56,911 bases of DNA, taken from assembly GCA_017509605.1 (NCBI GenBank), contig JAFWPH010000022.1, forward strand, positions 1-56,911, written 5' to 3'. Position 1 is the first letter of the stretch; each line of letters begins with the position of its first letter. Positions 51,885 through 56,911 of the stretch are shown here, in pieces. The position numbers were made by a program, and so were the translations under genes. The notes beneath the pieces were generated by a model, which worked only from the letters and a program-made list of their open reading frames with translations, had not been told where the DNA came from and searched no databases. The stretch is from Bacteroidaceae bacterium (GTDB taxonomy: Bacteria > Bacteroidota > Bacteroidia > Bacteroidales > Bacteroidaceae).

Positions 51885-54800
51885 ATGCGAGATATGATGA
51901 GGAATAAATTGATTGCATTACTGCTGATGATGACCCTGTCGTTGTCGATAACAGCCCAGAAAACTATCTCAAACAATGAGAAAGTCTATATTCCCATGCT
52001 TTCTGATGGAAACAGTTGGAAATACCATTTCATGGTTGATTATCAAGAGAAGTTGATGGATGAGTGGTTTTTGTATTCCATATCATCAACATTTACGAAG
52101 AATGGAGAAACCTACTATAAGATGTATGTTTTCCTTTCTACTAATGATGTCAATGCCAAGACATCTGTTTCGACTAAGTCATCTTTGTTCCCCACTCTAA
52201 ATCTTAGGGAAAAAGACAGGAAAGTGTTGGTTGACAGAAAAGAATACTTAGCGTTCTTAGAGGGAGAGAACGGGTACAATATACCTATATTTGGTGATAA
52301 AAACTACCTGCCTTATCCAGTGACAAGCGATGACGAGATTGTTCTTTATGATTTTAACATGAACGTTGGCGACAAATTCATCTCGGTGGAGGGCCATGAG
52401 GATATCAGTGTAGTCAAGGTCGATACCATCGAGTCGTTTGAGAATAGGCCTTCAGATAAAAGTTTGCCAAGAAAATGGATTACGCTTAGCAATGGAATGG
52501 TCATTGTGGAAGGCGTGGGGTGTATCAATTCAGCAGGAGGGTTATTGAGTTATCTCAATCCACTTCAAGATACAGAGGAACAATCCATGAATGTCGTTTC
52601 AGGTGAAATTGATTATACTTATCTCAATGTTGATAACTCAGAGGATGAACGTGACGATTACAAACCGTTTGTTGAAATCGGATATTCTTATGAGCCATGT
52701 AAAAGATGGAGGGTTATTCATACAATGCCCGGTGAGATGACACACTCCACGTTCACTCATTCATGGTTGTCAGATAACTATTATTTTGATAATTATCAGT
52801 TAGAGAATGAGAAAACGGTAAGAGGCGACAATACTTATTTCAATATGAAATGTTATGGTTCAGGTCCTGTTAAAGGTCATTTAAGAATGCCTGACCCAAG
52901 TCGGGAGAATGTGTTGCTGCGTGAGAAAGACCGCAAGGTATATGTCTATTCAGAGAAAGACCAAAAGGAGTATCTGCTTTACGACTTCTCGCTTAAGGAA
53001 GGAGATGCTTTCACCTCCTACGATATCGATGCCGGGGAAACTGTGAATCTTAAGGTACTGAGTGTTGGGCAATTGGATGACGGACCTCGGGTCTTTCCAT
53101 ACAATAAAACATCCGAAGATGGAAAAGAGGAAGAAAAAAGACCGCTGAAGACATGGACAATAGGTATAGAAATAGAATCGGATGTGTATCCTGCTGAGTA
53201 TCAAGAAATCTTCACATTGATTGAAGGTGTAGGTTGCAACGAAGGACCTTTCTTCAATTACGACAAATCGAAAGGTTGTGATTACCTTGCTTTTGTGATT
53301 GGACCTGAATCTTATTGTGCTTATCCTTTGATATTCCCATTCTTCAATACCCAATATGCTTCTGTCAGAGGATGCAAGATGCTTACAGGCGATGAGGTGT
53401 CTCATAATTGGGATGGAGGCAACGAACTGACATGCGAATTGGTGGACGGTGCGTTGCATGTTTATGGAAACGTCTGGTTGTCTTGTGCAAGTGACTATTA
53501 TGCTTATTTCATGGAGGAGCCTACAGATGATTCTATGGTGCATATCTTGCGTTTCTATTCTGATGTTTCGTCATTGTACGTTGCCACATGTCAGGGGATG
53601 TATCAAACCAACTTCTGGGTTCCAGGATTCGGACCTGGGGATATGGAGAACGCCCCTGAAGGCTACGACCCGTCTAAGATTGAGTATATCGTCGTGGATG
53701 AATATGGCAACGAATATCCTGTTATCAAGAAAAACAAAGAGGATGACATCTTCCAAGTAGGACGGAAATGGATTGTCATCGATTCATTTTACAATCCATC
53801 AAAGGTGTACAGTTTAACTGGTTATAAATGTGAAGGACAGGAGGTGGTGGACGGTCTCTTATGCAACGTGTTGTCATATTATTCGATGTCTGATTTTGAG
53901 AATCCATTTGAAATGGATGATGACGTTCTCTTCTCTATTGATAACTTGAAGAGTATTCATTCTAAGTATGTTTACCGTAATGGTTCTAGATACTATCAAC
54001 ACAATCCGAATAAAGGACATGTAGATAAATTGCTTTTCAATTTCGCTGTGAGTCAAGGAGACACTATTAGTCTATTTCCTCATTATCCTGAATTATTAAA
54101 TGTTGAGGAACTTTCCTCGTTAGTGACAGCGGTCGGCGACACTATATTAGAAGATTCATCCGACAAACGGGTGAGGAAATGGGTTAGTGTTTGTGAGTAT
54201 GATGATGGTGGTGGATCACAGGATATCTGGATTGAGGGCATCGGTTCTTTGAGAGGAGGTCCTGATGGAAGCCTATTTAGTTTTAGTGGAGGTCATGTCT
54301 TGTTCAAATGTTATGACGACGATAATATCTATTATATCAACAAGAACATTCCTTGGCAAAACGAATTTGTACCATCTCAACCGTTTGTCGAGCAGAATAA
54401 GGAATGGAAAGTTCGATGGAGTGTGGTGGGACCATACGAAAGTACACACTGGAACTCACAAAAATACATCATTTCAGGCGATACAGTTATCAGTGGTCGA
54501 AGATGTAGCAAGATGTATTCTGATGACCTGTTTTATGGAGTGAAAGGCAAATATATCCTCTCGTTGTACGAAGAGAACGGCAAAGTGTATTTTATACCTA
54601 AAAATTCTGAAGAGGAACATCTGCTGTATGACTTTTCTGCCAATGTCGGAGATATTGTATATGCGAGAGGCATAACTACTAAGGGTTGGAATGGTTCTGA
54701 TATAAAATTCGTGGTCTGGAAAACTGAAGTGAGAGAGATTGAGGGAGTGAAAAGAAAATGCCTTTTGGTCGTGCCGAAAGAGGATGATGATACCATAATA

Positions 54801-56720
54801 GATGACAGAACGGCAGAATCCTGGGGTGAATGGTGGATTGATGGCATTGGCACGGAGGAAAATCCCATTGAACATTACACACCTGATTTTGAAGGTGCTG
54901 TTAGTTTCCTGGAGTACTGTAAAAATGGTGACGGTTTATTCTTGTACCATCATGCCTATACACCTCCTGTGTGTATGGTGGATCGTAACATGAGTTGGAT
55001 ACAGGAATATGCGGAATCCGACGGGAATTCTGCTATTTCTGATATAGAGAAACAGCATGTGTTTTTCAAGTCATCCACTATTGAAGGTGATGACTACATC
55101 ATGACATATCCTATTGGGGATGACGACGAAAACAGTCTTTATATGCCCCTTTACGCATCCGCTCTAGGCGACGAGGAGAACGCCCATATAGTGGCAGCTC
55201 TGCGTGAAGAGGACGGCAAAGTGTATATCTGGCCTTGGAAACCTATTCAGTTGAGTTTCCTCCTCTATGACTTTTCCGCCAATGTGGGTGATGTGATGGA
55301 AATTATAGGAGTTCCTGTATCGAACCGGTACGAGGATAGCGAGACCATTCCCGAACTTTATTCTGCAAAATGCCGCATTGAGAAAGTGGAAGAGAGGGAG
55401 ATTGAAGGTGTTAGACGCCGGTGCCTGTATGTGCAAGAAGTATTGCCAAACGAGGATTTCTCGGTCTCTCCGACTTACGATGATATTTGGATAGAAGGCA
55501 TCGGCTCAGTGCGTGGCATCCTGGGCAACGTGAGTTTTAAGATGGACGGTAAGGCTCCATATATGAAACTCTTGGAATGTTCATGGTATGATGAGATTTA
55601 TTACAGAGCAGACGACCATCCGAGATTTGCATCATCCCGTCCATTCATTGAGGAAAATAAGGTGTGGAAAGTGGGTATTACTGACCATATATCGAACGAT
55701 AGATTTGATATGATTGAATATTTATATTTCGATGGCGACACCATCATCGATGGCAAGACCTGCAAACGGATGATGGTGCAGGAGTATGCTAAAGAGGGTT
55801 CTTATGCTTACGATGCCTACTATCATAAAGACGCGCCTCTAAGATATATTGGGGCATGGTATGAGGATAATCAGAAAGTGTATTTCGCCGCTCCTGATCA
55901 ACAACTTCATCTGACTTACGATTTCAGTGTTAGTAAAGACGACACATTCAGCGTATTTGCCGATGGAAGTTATCAAAAGTTCAAGTTATTTTCTAAATCA
56001 GTTGGTGAAATCGAAGGTTTCAAGGGTATTTGGTATATAGTTGGGAAAGATTATCTAACAGAAAGTGATGAGATGACAACACATCTTTTTGTGTGGCTGG
56101 AAGGTGTCGGTAGTCAAAAACGCCCAGACTACAACGTGGAACTGCTGGAATCGGGTGACCATCCCTATATGCTTATGTCATGTACCGTAGGTGATGAGGT
56201 CATCTATCTCAACGACAGTTACGAGGATGGAGTTTCACCTGACGCGAATGTACCCAAGCGCCGTATCGACTTCACGCATACTGTGAAGGTGAAACCAAAA
56301 GCACCTGTCCGTAAGAATACTGATGAAACAGAGAATACCTTGACAGGCGATTACAGCGACCGTCTGCTCAACATCGACCTCGGCAAACTCAACAGCGACT
56401 ACAGCATGGTCATCAAGAACCAAAGCGACAGCGTGGTCTATGTCAAATCGGTGCGTGCCAACGAGATTGTCGCCCTCAACATCGACATCTCCGACTACGA
56501 CGGCGGGGACTACACCATCAACATCGAAAATAGCGACGAAGTGTTCAGTGGAGTGTTCACGATAGTACCGACTGCCATCCATGAGATTGCATCCGATTCG
56601 AAGGAGAACGGACAGCAAATGAAAGAAGTGATTTACGACCTTACTGGCCGTCCCATGAGCAAAGACCGACTTTCCAGAGGCATCTATATCCAAAACGGCA
56701 AGAAGGTGCTGGTAAGGTAG
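51885..56720 (+). CDS. Very large secreted protein with six internal repeats
   Basis: A 1,611-residue exported protein (signal peptide ending near LSITAQ; starts at codons 4 or 5, MMRNK or MRNK, are also possible). About six repeats of 180-250 residues each contain an aromatic opening such as NKEWKVR, a YDFSxNVGD turn (near residues 154, 365, 717, 914, 1127 and 1344) and a closing WIEGIGS-type block. The middle (about 480-610) departs from the pattern. The C-terminus has VYDLTGRPM-type tagging: YDLTGRPMSKDRL, then GIYIQNGKKVLV. The fold looks like repeated beta-sandwiches; no enzyme motif is seen. It is probably exposed at the surface or released. Its function is unknown. Confidence 0.88.
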   Translation: MRDMMRNKLIALLLMMTLSLSITAQKTISNNEKVYIPMLSDGNSWKYHFMVDYQEKLMDEWFLYSISSTFTKNGETYYKMYVFLSTNDVNAKTSVSTKSSLFPTLNLREKDRKVLVDRKEYLAFLEGENGYNIPIFGDKNYLPYPVTSDDEIVLYDFNMNVGDKFISVEGHEDISVVKVDTIESFENRPSDKSLPRKWITLSNGMVIVEGVGCINSAGGLLSYLNPLQDTEEQSMNVVSGEIDYTYLNVDNSEDERDDYKPFVEIGYSYEPCKRWRVIHTMPGEMTHSTFTHSWLSDNYYFDNYQLENEKTVRGDNTYFNMKCYGSGPVKGHLRMPDPSRENVLLREKDRKVYVYSEKDQKEYLLYDFSLKEGDAFTSYDIDAGETVNLKVLSVGQLDDGPRVFPYNKTSEDGKEEEKRPLKTWTIGIEIESDVYPAEYQEIFTLIEGVGCNEGPFFNYDKSKGCDYLAFVIGPESYCAYPLIFPFFNTQYASVRGCKMLTGDEVSHNWDGGNELTCELVDGALHVYGNVWLSCASDYYAYFMEEPTDDSMVHILRFYSDVSSLYVATCQGMYQTNFWVPGFGPGDMENAPEGYDPSKIEYIVVDEYGNEYPVIKKNKEDDIFQVGRKWIVIDSFYNPSKVYSLTGYKCEGQEVVDGLLCNVLSYYSMSDFENPFEMDDDVLFSIDNLKSIHSKYVYRNGSRYYQHNPNKGHVDKLLFNFAVSQGDTISLFPHYPELLNVEELSSLVTAVGDTILEDSSDKRVRKWVSVCEYDDGGGSQDIWIEGIGSLRGGPDGSLFSFSGGHVLFKCYDDDNIYYINKNIPWQNEFVPSQPFVEQNKEWKVRWSVVGPYESTHWNSQKYIISGDTVISGRRCSKMYSDDLFYGVKGKYILSLYEENGKVYFIPKNSEEEHLLYDFSANVGDIVYARGITTKGWNGSDIKFVVWKTEVREIEGVKRKCLLVVPKEDDDTIIDDRTAESWGEWWIDGIGTEENPIEHYTPDFEGAVSFLEYCKNGDGLFLYHHAYTPPVCMVDRNMSWIQEYAESDGNSAISDIEKQHVFFKSSTIEGDDYIMTYPIGDDDENSLYMPLYASALGDEENAHIVAALREEDGKVYIWPWKPIQLSFLLYDFSANVGDVMEIIGVPVSNRYEDSETIPELYSAKCRIEKVEEREIEGVRRRCLYVQEVLPNEDFSVSPTYDDIWIEGIGSVRGILGNVSFKMDGKAPYMKLLECSWYDEIYYRADDHPRFASSRPFIEENKVWKVGITDHISNDRFDMIEYLYFDGDTIIDGKTCKRMMVQEYAKEGSYAYDAYYHKDAPLRYIGAWYEDNQKVYFAAPDQQLHLTYDFSVSKDDTFSVFADGSYQKFKLFSKSVGEIEGFKGIWYIVGKDYLTESDEMTTHLFVWLEGVGSQKRPDYNVELLESGDHPYMLMSCTVGDEVIYLNDSYEDGVSPDANVPKRRIDFTHTVKVKPKAPVRKNTDETENTLTGDYSDRLLNIDLGKLNSDYSMVIKNQSDSVVYVKSVRANEIVALNIDISDYDGGDYTINIENSDEVFSGVFTIVPTAIHEIASDSKENGQQMKEVIYDLTGRPMSKDRLSRGIYIQNGKKVLVR

Positions 56721-56794
56721 TTGCTTTTTTGAGAAACATAATAAAGGACAAGAGTTTCCTATAAAGTATAAATGAGTAAAATAATATCGACGAT

Positions 56795-56911
56795 ATGATG
56801 AAACACAAACTAACCGCAATGTTGATGGCTTTACTATTGACATTGGTCGTCAACGCCCAAAGGACATATCCCGTTCCTGAATACACGGGATTCAGCATAG
56901 CGGAGGATGCC
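56795..56911 (+). CDS. Start of a secreted protein (partial)
   Basis: The first 39 codons are present; the window ends inside the gene. The signal peptide (MMKHKLTAMLMALLLTLVVN, then AQ) is followed by RTYPVPEYTGFSIAEDA. It is 74 bases after the large repeat protein on the same strand. No family can be assigned from so little. Confidence 0.6.
   Translation, partial: MMKHKLTAMLMALLLTLVVNAQRTYPVPEYTGFSIAEDA

Overview
The window looks like a chromosomal segment of a Prevotella-type Bacteroidales bacterium. The evidence is the promoter style (-7 boxes of the form TAnnTTTG and almost no Shine-Dalgarno sites), many secreted glycosidases with short 'NAQ/ALAQ' signal peptides, and a C-terminal tag of the type YDLxGRR...GiYIxNGKKv on several secreted proteins. 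A TPR-transmembrane-coiled-coil regulator and DUF4494, MsrC-type GAF and YggS genes fit the same group. No rRNA, tRNA, CRISPR array, prophage or complete insertion sequence was seen.

Layout. 1-1,000: the end of one esterase and a second complete secreted esterase, closed by a bidirectional terminator. 1,057-7,446 (minus strand): GH43-like lipoprotein, nucleoside phosphorylase, free-methionine-R-sulfoxide reductase, an esterase-GH53 fusion and mnmE. 8,096-15,330: a type I restriction-modification operon, hsdM - REP-transposase-like gene - hsdS - hsdR. 15,618-28,737: GH25 lysozyme, AGCS symporter, GH30 galactanase-like enzyme, a hypothetical, GH2, ung, a phospholipase-D/cardiolipin-synthase-like protein, a DigH-like hydrolase and a small secreted protein. 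28,949-31,170 (minus): a surface-type protein and a LacI-family regulator. 31,511-36,857: a GT-C membrane glycosyltransferase with a small membrane partner, then a GH27-like enzyme. 36,966-41,425: aldA-lutA-lutB-lutC. 41,412-42,559 (minus): lipoprotein and rubrerythrin. 43,176-47,691: DUF4494, yggS, a Crp-like regulator, a flippase and a GT2. 47,853-49,988 (minus): an (alpha/alpha)6-type glycosidase. 50,351 to the end: the TPR regulator, a 1,611-residue secreted repeat protein and the start of another secreted protein.

How the genes fit together. GH43 (exo-galactanase-like), GH30 (beta-1,6-galactanase-like), GH53, GH2, GH27 and the esterases together suggest breakdown of plant arabinogalactan or galactan side chains. 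No SusC/SusD pair or extracytoplasmic sigma/hybrid sensor lies in the window, so this is a scatter of enzymes and not a standard polysaccharide-utilisation locus. The aldA-lutABC block would turn L-lactaldehyde, a product of fucose or rhamnose breakdown, into L-lactate and then pyruvate.

The most unusual content is between the genes. At least ten intergenic gaps hold one modular repeat family. Its constant arms are GGGAGTTA / TAACTCCC and GGACGATAGG / CCTATCGTCC. They carry a small hairpin whose stem shows compensatory base changes, and they are followed by runs of AACTCCC-type dodecamers. Between the arms lies a variable core, often a tandem array with an exact 7-bp period built from different heptamer words. 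The hairpin preceded by GGAG resembles the REP sequences used by RAYT transposases, and a RAYT-like gene sits inside the hsd operon. That link is an inference. A second family of structured direct repeats lies upstream of lutB.
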